Part shown: positions 17,223-28,800 of the stretch, in pieces
Layout: each line of letters starts with the position of its first letter
Numbering within the stretch: the first letter of the stretch is position 1
Assembly (NCBI GenBank): GCA_033485155.1
Contig: JAWQJJ010000007.1
Location: forward strand, 62,001 to 126,000
Direction: 5' to 3'
Source: Methanomassiliicoccus sp.
Lineage (GTDB): Archaea; Thermoplasmatota; Thermoplasmata; Methanomassiliicoccales; Methanomassiliicoccaceae
DNA: 64,000 nucleotides
The notes under the pieces: model-generated
What the model saw: only the letters and a program-made list of their open reading frames with translations
Told to the model about the DNA's origin: nothing
Databases searched by the model: none
Translations under genes and position numbers: made by a program

Positions 17223-19037
17223 TTGGACAAGTTATTGGGGAACGGTGGGAGGCTCCTCCTGCTCGGGAACGAGGCTATCGCTAGAGGTCTGATAGAAGCC
17301 GGGGTGGGGGTCGCCACCACCTACCCCGGAACACCATCCTCGGAGGTCGGCGGGATTCTGGAGAACATCGCCTCCGAGGCCGGGATGTACTTTGAGTACT
17401 CCGTCAACGAGAAGGTCGCCATGGAGGTCGCCGGCGCTGCCGCGGCATCTGGTGTACGCTCCTTTGCCTTCATGAAGCATGTCGGCCTCAACGTCGCCAG
17501 CGACGCGTTCATGACCCTGTCCTACACCGGAGTCCGGGCGGGCATGGTGGTCATGTCCGCCGACGATCCCTCCTGTCACTCGTCCCAGAGCGAGCAGGAC
17601 AACCGCTTCTATGCCAAGCTCGGTCTCTATCCCATGCTGGAGCCCTCCACCCCGGCGGAGGCGAGGGATATGGTGGTCGAGGCCTTCCGCATCTCTGAGC
17701 TCATCGGCGCTCCGGTCCTGCTGCGGACCACCACCCGGGTCAACCATGCCCGGGGGGCGGTAGATCTCAGGGAGAAAATGGCGCCGGTGCGCAGAGGACG
17801 GTTCGAGAAGGACCCTCAGAAGTTCGTTACTGTTCCGGCCAACGCTCGATTGGGACGTCTGGAGCAGCTCAAGCGGATGGAGGCAGCGCTGAAGCTGTCC
17901 GAGGCTTCGGACCTCAACTTCAGTGTGGGGAGCTCCCGTGTCGGGGTCATCACCAGCGGGGTCACCTATACCTATGCCAGAGAGTGGCTGGAGGGCGTCG
18001 AGGTCTTTAAGCTCGGGTTCACCAACCCCGTCCCCGAGGACAGGATCGCCAAATTCTTGAGGGGAAAGGAAAGGGTCGTGGTCCTCGAGGAGCTGGAGCC
18101 TTACTTGGAGGACGAGGTTCGGCGCATCGCCCAGCAGGCTGGCATCGAGGTCGAGGTTCTGGGCAAGCGCACCGGGCATCTGCCCCGGGCGTACGAGTAC
18201 TCGCCCGATCTCGTCCTGTCGCTCGGTTCGATCCTCGGGGTGAAGGGGGAGAAGGAAGCCCTCCCGCCAGTGGAGCTGAAGCTGCCTCCCCGGCCGCCGG
18301 TGCTGTGCGCCGGATGCCCCCACCGCTCAACCTACTATGCGGTCAAGAAGGCGGTGGGCAAGGACGGCGCGATCTACTCCACGGACATCGGATGCTATAC
18401 CCTCGGAGTTCAACCGCCGATGCAGTGCGCCGACTTCGTGTTGTGCATGGGTTCCTCGGTGGGAGCGGCCGGCGGGTTCGCTGCGGCCACTGACCAGAAA
18501 GTGGTGGCGTTCATCGGTGACTCCACCTTCTTCCACGCTGGCCTGCCCGGTCTGATCAACGCCGTGTACAATCGCCACGACCTCACGCTGGTCATCCTGG
18601 ACAACCGGACAACGGCCATGACCGGCCATCAGCCCAACCCGGGTGTGGGCCGGGAGTACGGCGGGGTGGAATCGATCGGCCTGCCCATCGAGCCCCTTGT
18701 CCGAGCTTGCGGGGTGGAGCACGTCCGCACCGTCGACCCCTACGATGTGACGGCGACGATCGAGGTCATGAAGGAGGCGATCGCGTTCGAGGGCCTCTCG
18801 GTGGTCATCTCTGAGCACCCATGCCCTCTGGCGAAGAGAAAGGAGGGGAAGCTGGCCCCGGTCAAGTACGCCATTGATCAGGAGAAGTGTGTGAAGTGTT
18901 ACACCTGCGTGTCCCGCTTCTCCTGCCCTGCCCTAAGCAAGGAGGACGGGGTGGTCAAGGTGGACCTTTCGCTGTGCATCGGCTGTGGGTGCTGTGCCCA
19001 GGTATGCCCGAAGAAGGCGATCGAGGTGGTACAGTGA
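17223..19037 (+). CDS. iorA: indolepyruvate ferredoxin oxidoreductase alpha subunit
   Basis: A 604-residue fused subunit. The N-terminal PorA-like domain has TTYPGTPSSEVGG, the middle TPP-binding domain has CAGCPHRSTYY and GDSTFFHAGLPGL, and the C-terminal ferredoxin domain carries CVKCYTCVSRFSC and CIGCGCCAQVC. IOR oxidises aryl pyruvates from aromatic amino acids to aryl-CoA with ferredoxin as acceptor; in methanogens it can also run in reverse for biosynthesis. A TTG start at 17223 begins 4 bases after the porB stop; another TTG at 17235 is possible. The first cluster motif has an extra two-residue spacing (RFSC), as in known IorA. Confidence 0.93.
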   Translation: MDKLLGNGGRLLLLGNEAIARGLIEAGVGVATTYPGTPSSEVGGILENIASEAGMYFEYSVNEKVAMEVAGAAAASGVRSFAFMKHVGLNVASDAFMTLSYTGVRAGMVVMSADDPSCHSSQSEQDNRFYAKLGLYPMLEPSTPAEARDMVVEAFRISELIGAPVLLRTTTRVNHARGAVDLREKMAPVRRGRFEKDPQKFVTVPANARLGRLEQLKRMEAALKLSEASDLNFSVGSSRVGVITSGVTYTYAREWLEGVEVFKLGFTNPVPEDRIAKFLRGKERVVVLEELEPYLEDEVRRIAQQAGIEVEVLGKRTGHLPRAYEYSPDLVLSLGSILGVKGEKEALPPVELKLPPRPPVLCAGCPHRSTYYAVKKAVGKDGAIYSTDIGCYTLGVQPPMQCADFVLCMGSSVGAAGGFAAATDQKVVAFIGDSTFFHAGLPGLINAVYNRHDLTLVILDNRTTAMTGHQPNPGVGREYGGVESIGLPIEPLVRACGVEHVRTVDPYDVTATIEVMKEAIAFEGLSVVISEHPCPLAKRKEGKLAPVKYAIDQEKCVKCYTCVSRFSCPALSKEDGVVKVDLSLCIGCGCCAQVCPKKAIEVVQ

Positions 19038-19627
19038 AGTACAACATTCAACTGGTAGGGGTCGGAGGACAGGGTGTGCTTCTGGCATCCACGGTCCTGG
19101 GCAACGCGGCGGTGGCCGAGGGGCTGGAGGTGGCGATGTCCGAGGTCCATGGCATGGCCCAGAGGGGAGGCAGCGTGCTGTGCTCGGTACGCATGGGGCA
19201 GGACATCCTAAGTCCGCTCATCCCGATGGGAGCAGCAGACCTCTTGCTGGGCTTCGAACCGGTGGAGACCTGCCGGTCCCTCAGCACCGTCAACCGGGAC
19301 AGCCACATCGTCACCAGCATCACGCCCGTGGTCCCCATAAGTGTGTCGGCCGGGAAGGATGCCTATCCCAAGGTGGACGACATGCTCGAGGCCATCCGTT
19401 CGGTGAACAAGAACCTCATCGCCCTCGACGCAACGGCTCTGGCGATGCAGGCGGGGAGGGCGATCACCGCCAATTCGGTGCTCATCGGCGCCATCTCCGC
19501 GGTAAAAGGCTTCCCGCTGTCCAAGGAGCGCATGCTGGGTTCGCTGCTCGAGGTCGTCCCGACCAAGGCCCGGGACATCAACGTGAAGGCGTTCGAACTC
19601 GGCTTCGCCAGGGTGCGTTCGGTCTGA
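19034..19627 (+). CDS. iorB: indolepyruvate ferredoxin oxidoreductase beta subunit
   Basis: A 197-residue subunit homologous to the POR gamma chain, opening with NIQLVGVGGQGVLLAS and carrying SEVHGMAQRGGSV. A GTG start at 19034 overlaps the iorA stop by 4 bases (GTGA), so translation is coupled. It is the last gene of the six-gene por-ior operon and is followed by a strong stem-loop and T-run. Confidence 0.92.
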   Translation: MKYNIQLVGVGGQGVLLASTVLGNAAVAEGLEVAMSEVHGMAQRGGSVLCSVRMGQDILSPLIPMGAADLLLGFEPVETCRSLSTVNRDSHIVTSITPVVPISVSAGKDAYPKVDDMLEAIRSVNKNLIALDATALAMQAGRAITANSVLIGAISAVKGFPLSKERMLGSLLEVVPTKARDINVKAFELGFARVRSV

Positions 19628-19647
19628 CCACAGCTCTCTGAACGCTC

Positions 19648-19689
19648 GGCGGACCTGCACGGCCGATCGGCCGAGGTCCGCCATTTTTT
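19648..19689 (+). terminator. hairpin plus T-run after the por-ior operon
   Basis: GGCGGACCT at 19648-19656 pairs perfectly with AGGTCCGCC at 19674-19682, and T6 follows at 19684-19689. The loop itself contains the self-complementary GGCCGATCGGCC. It starts 20 bases after the iorB stop and looks like a bacterial intrinsic terminator. Archaeal polymerase mainly needs the T-run, so the hairpin may add 3' end stability. It lies between convergent genes; only the plus strand has the T-run. Confidence 0.75.
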
Positions 19690-20788
19690 AATTCACCGGA
19701 GCGACCTGCTGCAGCCCCCACCCGATGATCACTTTACCGTATCCTCTCAGCTCCTCGTCCAGCTCGGCGTCCCCGGTATCGACCCGTAGGGTCTTGGTCT
19801 CCTTCATCTTGATGGGGGTAGCCAGGATGATAACGTTGCGTACTCCCACTTTCTCGATGACACGGTGCGATATCTGCTGGTTACCGCGGCCGAATATGAA
19901 CCCCTGGGCCCCGATGGGCGAAACCACTATGCGAGCCTCAGGGTACACCTCCAGGGTCTTGAGGATGGTATCCTCATCGACATCCTTGGCCAGGAGACGG
20001 CGGTCGGCCACCAGGTCGACTCCCAGCAAGGTCTTGCCTACTTCCAGCCTCCGGCCCACCGCTTCCAATGTCGTCCCTGGACCGAGGATGTAGAGGACAC
20101 CATCTTTCATCGTGTCCACGAAGTACTTGGCGATGGCCTCCTTGTGCTGGTCCTCGGTCGCCCCCCCGAGAGCGAGCTTATATGGCTGCATCAGGGTCGG
20201 CTCCTCGGGTGTCAGCATGTATCCGTACAGGGAGGCGCTCACGCTGCCCAGACGGACCTCGGCTTCATCGATGTCCATAACCTCGGACCGGTGGGCGGGG
20301 AGGTTCTCTACCCTAGTGCGGCGCAGCAGGACCCCGGCGTCGTGAGGGGTATTGGCGAACACCCCCGAGTGCATCTTGACTCCGGACGGGATGCCGATGG
20401 CCGGCACCCTCTCATCGACGACGTCCATGACGTCCCGGGCGGTGCCGTCGCCGCCGGTGAAGAGCAGCAGGTCCACTCCTGCCTCAAGGATGGCCTCGCA
20501 AGCAGACCCAGTATCCTTGTCAGTGGTGATGCCGGAGGGCGAGCACACGACCGTCACACTCGTGGTATGACGGCGGAGGACGTCCTCTCCCATCAGTCCT
20601 CCGGCGGTGATGAAATCATAGGCGAAGAGATCGCCGGCGGCGCGCAGCGCCTCATCAGTCCGATCTTGGGCAATGGGACGGGCTCCCCGTCTGATCGCTT
20701 CCTCCAGGACCTCAGGGGTGTCCGTCCCCTTGAGCCCAACCGCTCCCCCCATCCCAGCTATCGGGTTGATGACGAGTCCAACGCGCAC
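19688..20788 (-). CDS. predicted ATP- or polyphosphate-dependent NAD kinase-like protein (COG3199)
   Basis: A 366-residue protein of COG3199. The opening VGLVINPIAGMGGAVGLKGT and the FTGGDGTARDVMD motif are those of the NAD kinase/diacylglycerol kinase superfamily, where GGDGT binds the phosphate donor. The C-terminal half (PIGAQGFIFGRGNQQ) is typical of COG3199 and differs from classical NAD kinases. The true substrate is unknown. It starts with GTG at 20788 and is convergent with the por-ior operon. Confidence 0.88.
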   Translation of the reverse strand: MRVGLVINPIAGMGGAVGLKGTDTPEVLEEAIRRGARPIAQDRTDEALRAAGDLFAYDFITAGGLMGEDVLRRHTTSVTVVCSPSGITTDKDTGSACEAILEAGVDLLLFTGGDGTARDVMDVVDERVPAIGIPSGVKMHSGVFANTPHDAGVLLRRTRVENLPAHRSEVMDIDEAEVRLGSVSASLYGYMLTPEEPTLMQPYKLALGGATEDQHKEAIAKYFVDTMKDGVLYILGPGTTLEAVGRRLEVGKTLLGVDLVADRRLLAKDVDEDTILKTLEVYPEARIVVSPIGAQGFIFGRGNQQISHRVIEKVGVRNVIILATPIKMKETKTLRVDTGDAELDEELRGYGKVIIGWGLQQVAPVN

Positions 20789-20878
20789 GTCACATTAAGG
20801 TAGTAGCGATGATAAAATAGCTCGGAAAAACAGAGAGGGGCGGGGAGGCCGGGGGGACGTACCTCCACGCTTTATCTC

Positions 20879-21679
<801 letters not shown>

Positions 21680-21788
21680 CCCCACTCCCTCTCTGCCCTA
21701 ACTGAAGGTGAGCTGACCAGCCCTGTTATCAGGGCCGTGCATCCCATCCCTCTACAGACCACATCCCTTCTAGATCTGTCGAGCTGCC

Positions 21789-22169
21789 CTAATCTGGTAC
21801 CATCTGCACCGTGCCTTTGAGATTTTCCAGTTTTTCCCGTTTTATGTTCTCAATGGCCTCTTCGATGTTGATGTACCGCTTCCTGACGCACTCAACTATC
21901 GCTTCCTCGGGGGAATTGTATATCCCTGCCCGAACCGAGGACATGATGGTCTCGTGCGCGAATCGGGGGACCTCGATCGTGATCACGTTGCTCTTGACGT
22001 TCTTGGTGATCTCATTGGTCTTGGTCCCCTCGAACTGTTCTATGAACGAACGAATGGCCACCCTGGCAAAGTTGGAACGGTTCGAGTATTCCGGATGCTT
22101 CTCGATGAAGGCATCAAGGAGCTCGAGATCCTCGGGTTCCAACCGCAGTGAGATCCTTTCTCCGTCCAA
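21789..22169 (-). CDS. tandem ribbon-helix-helix DNA-binding protein (CdrS-like)
   Basis: A 126-residue protein with two RHH-like units: residues about 5-45 (RISLRLEPEDLELLDAFIEK, then SNRSNFARVAIRSFI) and about 66-105 (VITIEVPRFAHETIMSSVRA, then SPEEAIVECVRKRYI). A lysine-rich C-terminal helix follows. A TTG start has AAGGTGAG 6 bases upstream. In haloarchaea the RHH protein CdrS is cotranscribed with ftsZ2 and controls cell division; here the RHH gene is 109-112 bp upstream of an FtsZ-like gene on the same strand. A similar role is inferred from that context. Confidence 0.82.
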   Translation of the reverse strand: MDGERISLRLEPEDLELLDAFIEKHPEYSNRSNFARVAIRSFIEQFEGTKTNEITKNVKSNVITIEVPRFAHETIMSSVRAGIYNSPEEAIVECVRKRYINIEEAIENIKREKLENLKGTVQMVPD

Positions 22170-22776
22170 GTCAGCTCACCTTTGTGTTAGAGACAATTGG
22201 GAAATGTCCTACTAAGTATATAAAAATATGTCAATTGTCATAATTTGTCATACTCAGTTTTGATAATCACTTGGACCTCGAGCCAGACATTGATTTTGTA
22301 TTTTATAATAATTTCGTTTAAAACCAGCGAGGACCGCCCGGTATGACGCCGTGATGGATAAATCTGATGGTAGGTGTCAACCGTTCTGATAAAGGTAGCT
22401 AATTATATATAGTCGAATATGAGCCAGACAGCCGACCCCCACGATCGGTTTTTTGCCTGCAAATCCTCCTATCGAGAGCTAGCGGATAAATGTGCGCTTG
22501 CAACCTCGTAGCCAATAATCGGGTTAGGCGAGGGATACATAGTACAACGTAATAATATACGTTAAGGGAACGTCACGGGGTGGTATGCCGAAGCACCGAC
22601 CGCGGCATACTCGATGATGACACGTCCGATGGTCGCTGCAACCGGTCCGCGATGGGCTCTCGTTCCCCGAGCTGAGATACGGGGAAAACAATAAGCTGGA
22701 TGCGAGGGAAGGGTCGGGTCTCCGGAAGCATCCTATTTATAACAATAGAGTATTCCTGGCCACATAAGGTGTAGCG
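22170..22776. other. 607-bp gap with several promoter-like elements
   Basis: Between the divergent RHH and leuS genes there is no protein gene. Plus-strand TATA-like sequences occur near 22301-22309 (TTTTATAAT), 22402-22410 (ATTATATAT), 22551-22559 (AATAATATA) and 22734-22742 (TATTTATAA). The last is right for leuS. A weak hairpin followed by T6 lies near 22432-22454. The third TATA box precedes a hairpin-rich segment listed separately. Confidence 0.5.
22575..22690 (+). ncRNA. candidate small structured RNA upstream of leuS
   Basis: The TATA-like core at 22551-22559 is enclosed in an inverted repeat (ACGTA 22547-22551, TACGT 22558-22562). About 25 bases later two hairpins follow: GTATGCCG 22583-22590 with CGGCATAC 22603-22610, and TTCCCCG 22663-22669 with CGGGGAA 22680-22686. 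A separate TATA box serves leuS further downstream. It could instead be the leuS leader with a regulatory fold. Transcript ends are estimated from promoter spacing only. Confidence 0.4.
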
Positions 22777-25656
22777 ATGTCGAGCTGGACCGCGGAGATT
22801 GAAGCCAAGTGGCAGGCGCGTTGGTCAGATGCTAGGCTATTCGAGGCGAACCGTGACTCGAGGCCTAAGTTCATGATAATCTTCGCTTACCCTGGTTTGA
22901 CCGGCTACCTGCACGTCGGCCACATGCGCGGGTACACCTATGTCGACGCCATCGCCAGGTACAAGCGTATGACCGGGTTCAACGTCCTCTTTCCGGTCGG
23001 CACGCATGCCACCGGCAACGGAGCGATATCCCTGGCCAAGAGGATCAAGGAGCAGGACAAGAAGACCGTCGACTACCTCCTGGCCAACGGCTGCCCGGAG
23101 GAGATGCTGCCGAAACTGGTGGAGCCTCATCAGGTGGTCGGCTTTTTCAACCAGGTATATGTGAACCAGTATTGGAAGCGCTTCGGCTTTCTCGCCGACT
23201 GGCGCCGCTTCACCTCGACCACCAATCCCGACTATGGTAAGTTCATTCAATGGCAGTTCCGCAAACTTAACGAGTCCGGACTGCTGATCCAAAAACCATA
23301 CTTCGCCCCGGCTTGTGTGGAGTGCGGACCGGTAGCGGTAGACGCGTCGGAGACCGACCTATCCAAGGGAGGGAACGCGGAGACGACCGAGTACACCCTT
23401 CTCAAGTTCAGATGCGGAGACATGTTCCTGGTGGCAGCGACCCTGAGGCCAGAGACAGTCTACGGTCAGACCAACTTCTGGGTCAACCCGGAGGTCGAGT
23501 ACGTCAAAGTTCGGAGGAATGGCGAGACCTGGGTCATCAGCCGCCCATCGTATGACAAGATGCGCTTCCAGAAGGACGACCTGGAGCTCATCGGAACGGT
23601 ACCGGGTAAGGAGCTCATTGGCCGCATGGCCGTGGCACCGGTCATCCACCGTGAGGTCCCTGTGCTCCCGGCCACGTTCTGCAAGCCCGAGGTAGGCACC
23701 GGGCTGGTTACCAGCGTGCCCTCGGATGCACCGGACGACTGGATTTCTCTGCGTCTGCTGCAGGAAGACGATGAGGCCATGGCCAGATACGGTCTGGACC
23801 AGGCAATGGTACGGGCCATCAAGCCCATCCCCATCATCGAGACTAAGGGCTATGGTCCGATGCCAGCCGTGGAAATGATCGACAAGATGGGTATTACCCA
23901 GGCCGGCGATCCCCGACTGGATGAGGCGAAAAAGGCCATCTACAAGGACGGATTCCACACCGGCCGAATGATCTCCACCTGCGGCGAGTTCGCCGGGATG
24001 AAGGTCGAGGAGGCGAAGGAGCTCATCAAGCAGATGATGATCAAGAGCGGAGAAGCCGAGCTGTTCTATGACCTCTCCGAGGAAGTGGTTTGCCGTTGCG
24101 GCCGGCCCGTGGTCATCAAGAAGGTCGACGACCAGTGGTTCATCGACTACGCGAACGCCGTGCTCACCGAGGACAGCAAGCGCCATGCCAAGAGCATGCA
24201 CATACTCCCCCAGGACTATTACGTCAACGTCCAAGGGGTCCTGGACTGGTTCAGGGAGAGAGCCTGCGTGCGCCAGGGTAACTGGCTGGGGACCCGCTTC
24301 CCCTTCGATCCCAAATGGATCATCGAGGCTATATCCGACTCCACCCTATACCCGATCTACTACATCGTCGCCCCCTACTACAACTCCGGGCAGCTCAAGA
24401 TTGAGTCTCTCAACGAGGCGTTCTTCGACTATGTCTTCCTGGGCAAGGGAGATGTCGCCGAAGTCTCCACCTCCACCGGTGTAGCCCCGGAGCTGCTGAA
24501 CCGGATCCGGGAAGATGTGTTCTACTGGTATCCCCTGGACATCAACCTGGGAGGGAAGGAGCACATGACCGTGCACTTCCCTGCCTTCCTCATGAACCAT
24601 GTCGCCATTCTTCCAGAGCAACTGTGGCCCCGCGGCATTTTCGTCAACTGGTACGTGACCGGGAAGCTGGGCAAGATCTCGAAGTCCAAGGGCGGGGCCG
24701 AACCGATCCCCGACGCGGCGGAGCGCTTCGGGGTGGACGCGATGCGGCTGTACTACGCACACATCGCTGCCCCCTTCGCCGACGTGGCCTGGGATGAGGA
24801 CGCCATTGTCAACTACTCCTCGAGGATCGAGCGGGTCATGAGAACCCTGGAGGAGATGAAGGCGCTGAATGGATCAGATGTGCAGAAGGTCGACCACTGG
24901 CTGCTGTCCCGCCTCTCCAATAGGGCCCAAGTCATCCATTCATCTATGGACGAGTTCGACCTCCGTCGTATGGCCAACGAGGCCTACTTTGAGACCCTGG
25001 CGGATATGCGATGGTACCTCCGGCGGGGAGGCAACAATGCTGATACGGTGACCAAGGCGGTCAAGGCATGGGTACGCATGATGGCCCCCATCACTCCGCA
25101 TGTGGCCGAGGAGATGTGGGCCGGCCTGGGAGAGAAGGGTTTCGTTTCCATTGCTCCGTATCCAGAAGCGGAGGAGCTCCCATCGGACCCCCTGGCCGAG
25201 GCAGCCGAGAACTACCTGGAGGAGGTCATGACCGACATCAATGAGATCCTCAAGGTCACCGGGATCGCTCCGAAGCGGATATTCATCTACACCACTCCGC
25301 AGTGGAAGCGGGACATCCTCGCTATCGGCCTGGAGCTGGCGAGGTCAAAACAGCTGACCGTCCCCACCCTGACCAAGGCAGTCATGGGTCGCGACGACCT
25401 CAAGCGCCGGGGGAAGGAGTCGGCTGATTTCGCCCGGAAGACAGCCGAAGACCTGATGAAGCGCTCCGAAATTGAGATGCGGCAACTGGCTATGGAGATC
25501 GATGAGTTCGCTTACCTCAGCGATGCTTCAAGCTTCCTTGCCAGGGAGCTCGGCTGCGAGGTGGCGGTGTATCAGGCGGATGACGCCAAGGCCCCGGACC
25601 CCCAGAAGAAGGCTCGGGCGGCCCAGCCCCATCGGCCCGCCATCTACGTCGAGTGA
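22777..25656 (+). CDS. leuS: leucyl-tRNA synthetase, archaeal/eukaryotic type
   Basis: A 959-residue class I synthetase that charges tRNA-Leu. The HIGH-equivalent HVGH is at residues 46-49 and the KMSKS-equivalent KISKS at 633-637. The long middle region is the CP1 editing domain in the archaeal/eukaryotic position, and a helical anticodon-side domain and C-terminal extension follow. Length and motif layout equal those of archaeal LeuRS. TATTTATAA about 35-43 bases upstream of the ATG is its likely promoter. The window also carries a tRNA-Leu gene, but the two are not linked. Confidence 0.97.
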   Translation: MSSWTAEIEAKWQARWSDARLFEANRDSRPKFMIIFAYPGLTGYLHVGHMRGYTYVDAIARYKRMTGFNVLFPVGTHATGNGAISLAKRIKEQDKKTVDYLLANGCPEEMLPKLVEPHQVVGFFNQVYVNQYWKRFGFLADWRRFTSTTNPDYGKFIQWQFRKLNESGLLIQKPYFAPACVECGPVAVDASETDLSKGGNAETTEYTLLKFRCGDMFLVAATLRPETVYGQTNFWVNPEVEYVKVRRNGETWVISRPSYDKMRFQKDDLELIGTVPGKELIGRMAVAPVIHREVPVLPATFCKPEVGTGLVTSVPSDAPDDWISLRLLQEDDEAMARYGLDQAMVRAIKPIPIIETKGYGPMPAVEMIDKMGITQAGDPRLDEAKKAIYKDGFHTGRMISTCGEFAGMKVEEAKELIKQMMIKSGEAELFYDLSEEVVCRCGRPVVIKKVDDQWFIDYANAVLTEDSKRHAKSMHILPQDYYVNVQGVLDWFRERACVRQGNWLGTRFPFDPKWIIEAISDSTLYPIYYIVAPYYNSGQLKIESLNEAFFDYVFLGKGDVAEVSTSTGVAPELLNRIREDVFYWYPLDINLGGKEHMTVHFPAFLMNHVAILPEQLWPRGIFVNWYVTGKLGKISKSKGGAEPIPDAAERFGVDAMRLYYAHIAAPFADVAWDEDAIVNYSSRIERVMRTLEEMKALNGSDVQKVDHWLLSRLSNRAQVIHSSMDEFDLRRMANEAYFETLADMRWYLRRGGNNADTVTKAVKAWVRMMAPITPHVAEEMWAGLGEKGFVSIAPYPEAEELPSDPLAEAAENYLEEVMTDINEILKVTGIAPKRIFIYTTPQWKRDILAIGLELARSKQLTVPTLTKAVMGRDDLKRRGKESADFARKTAEDLMKRSEIEMRQLAMEIDEFAYLSDASSFLARELGCEVAVYQADDAKAPDPQKKARAAQPHRPAIYVE

Positions 25657-25804
25657 GCGACACCGTCGGCGACGGGCCCCGCGCTCGAGTGGGAGGTGCC
25701 CCTCGCTCCCTCGAACCAGATGACACTTTTTTAATAGCCAGTCACTGGTCTAACCGAGGAAGCTCCGGCCGGTCGTGTGGCCGGGCACCAGGGGTCCACA
25801 GATT

Positions 25805-28800
25805 ATGTTCGCGGGTCTGGCCGATCTGATCACCAGGCGGTTCAAGCTGATAATCATCGCCTGGATCATAGCTCTGCTCTTTGCCCTCCCCCTGGTCCCG
25901 CTGGCGAGTCATGTGGTCCAGTATGAGGAAACGGAGATGGCTCCGGCGACCCTGCCCTCATCCGTCGCCAACGAGTATATCTCCGCCAGCTTCGGGAGCT
26001 TCGCCCACCAGCCCACCACTCTCATCGTCCTCACCTCCCCCGATGTCACCGATAACGAGACCAGGCGGGTGGCCTTGGAGATCGAGGACGCCCTCGGGGA
26101 CGCCTCTCTGTTTGGAGACATCAATAAGGTCGAGGTCACCTCCGTATACTCGCTCTCCGAGAGTTACACTCTCAACGTAGTAAAGGCTCTTAATTACGCA
26201 TACTACAGCGCCAACTTATCCGCCTACCTATTTTTTGGCATACCCCAGGAGTACCGGGATCTGTGGGCGCGGACCAACGAGTCGGCCACCGCGCTGTACG
26301 GCGTGTCCGAAGGGTACGCCCAGGCCTGGGAGCAGGCTGCCGCAGACGATCCCTCCCGAACGGTACAGCAGGTGGACGACGCAACGTATTCGGCGTTCCA
26401 CGGGCAGCTCGAGACCGAGGCCCAGGGCATGAACGCCTCGGAACGAGCCCTCCTCCTCGGATGGTATCATGCGTTCTCCGCCGGCTGGAACTCCACCGCG
26501 TCGCTATCCTCCCAGCCTCAGCAAAGGGCCGTAGCCGCCCACTCCGCTGCCTTCCAGCCGTTCCTAGACAGCCTCGACCTGCCGAGCACAGACAAGGACT
26601 TCCTGACGCGGGTCAACGACTCCTTCGCCAACAGGCCGGCCGACTTCGCCAACGTAAGCGAGTTCGCCCGGCAGGTCGTCGACGAGAACATCGAAGCCAC
26701 CATCGCCGAGGTGTCCTCGGGGCAGATATCCTACGGCAACGTCTCGACCGGGCAGGTCGCCCTGGTCCGTGACTACATGGATGCAGTGTACTCGTGGTGG
26801 TCCACCCTCGGTTCGCAGCCGTCGGATGAGACCTTCGATGCTGCCCTTCAGGAACTGTCCCTAAACTTCAGCCAGGCAGTCGCCGACGGCGAGACCCGGG
26901 AGGTTCTTCTGGGCTCCCGGGCGGCCGTGGGCAACCTGACCAATTATAATGATCTCGCTCTCCGGTCATCCCTTATCACCGGCTACGTCGCCTCCATGCC
27001 CGCGGTGGCTGAACGGTTGGCCCCTCAGAAATGGCTGGTAGCGGCGGCCGGAGAGATGGGCTCATTCGACCTCAACACCGCCGTCGCGCTCAGCCAGGCC
27101 ATTGTGGCCAACTCATCGTTGGACAGCTATCCCTACAGGTTCCCCTCAGTTATCATTAGCCAGCTGGTGTCGGCGGACAACTCCACCATGGTCCTGGGCC
27201 TGACCTACGCTGACGTCGATGGGGACCTCCATCCGGGAAGGGAGTGCGTCGACGCCGTTCGCTCCATCGTCGCCGGGGTCGTTGACGGCACCAACGTCCG
27301 ATACCATGTGACCGGGACGGACGCATTGAACACCGATATGGAGGAGAGCACATTCGAGGACCTGAGGATCATCGAGCCCATCACCATCGTCCTCGTCCTC
27401 GTCCTCATCGGCCTGTTCTTCCGCTCCTTTGTTGCCTCCTCCATTCCTCCCTTGGCGGTAGGCGTGGCGCTGGGGATCAGCTACGCGGCGGTGTACCTCA
27501 TAGGCGCGTACGTGTTCTCGGTCCATTACGCGGTCCTGACGCTCCTCCTCACGGCGATGATCGGGGCGGGCTGCGACTACTGTATCTTCATCCTATCTCG
27601 CTACCGGGAGGAGAGGGGGCGGGGAAGGGACAAGGTCGCCAGCGTTCGCCAGGCCGTCATCTGGGCGGGGGAGAGCATTCTCACTTCGGGAGCAACGGTC
27701 ATCATCGGTTTCGGGGTGCTGGCCATCGGCGAGTTCTCGCTGTTCAAATCCCTGGGCGTGATCCTGGCATTGGGCATCACTGTCGCCCTGCTGGTCGCGT
27801 TGACCTTGTTGCCCTCGATCCTCATGCTGCTGGGAGACAGGACCTTCTGGCCGTCGAGAGTAGGCCGTCCGGCTAAACCGCGTACGCGACCCGGTTACTT
27901 CACCCGCAGCGCCAGGTTCTCGATAAAGCATGCCAAGGTACTGCTTGTGGCGGCAATCCTTGTCTCCATCCCCGCCACCTGCCTCACGATGTCCGTGAAC
28001 ACCAGCTACGACTACATCGGTTCGATGGCGGACATGGAGAGCAAGCAGGGCCTGATGATAATCCAGGACGGCTTTGGGGGCGGTAAGATCACTCCTACCC
28101 AGATCGCGGTGGAGATGGACTCCCCGGTGATGAAGGACGACGCTTTCGATCCGACCATGCTATCGCCGATCGAGAACCTTTCGGCGACCATCGCCAGCCT
28201 TGACAACGTCAAGATGGTCATCGGCCCCACCAGGCCGTACGGAAGCCCCGTCGACATCACAAACTCATCGCTGATGGAGAGCCTAAGCGCCATCACTGGC
28301 CGGATGGTCAGCGAGGACCGACGGGCGGTGCTGCTCACCGTCACCTTCCAGGCCGAACCGTTCGACATGCGTTCCATCGACAGCATCCAGGAGCTGAGGG
28401 ATGTCGCCAGCGAGGTCCAGGGCGCGGACCATGTGGAGAATATGCTGGTGGGAGGGTCGACCGCCTCCATGTTCGACATCGCGGTGATGACTCAGGGCGA
28501 CTTCGGCCGGATGGCGGTGCTGGCGATTGCATGCATCTACATCGTGCTGATGGCGGTCATGGGTTCGGTCGTCAGCCCCCTGCGCTCTATCCTAACCATA
28601 TTGCTGAGCATCTCTTGGACCATGGCGGTGGCTCTCGTGCTGTTCCAGGACGTCCTGGGGCAGCCGATTCTGTATCTGGCCCCGATGATCCTGCTGCTGG
28701 TGTGTCTGGGCTTGGGGATGGACTATGACATTCTTCTCACGACCAGAGTCAGGGAGGAGGTGGCCAAAGGAAGAAGCAACAACGACGCCATCGTGCACGC

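Noticed and set aside
22351-22386. C/D box small RNA
   Set aside because: RUGAUGA-like and CUGA boxes are present, but their spacing leaves no room for guide segments.
22613-22674. C/D box small RNA inside the candidate RNA near leuS
   Set aside because: ATGATGA and CTGA lie 50-60 bases apart, but internal D' and C' boxes are not convincing and the hairpins cross them.
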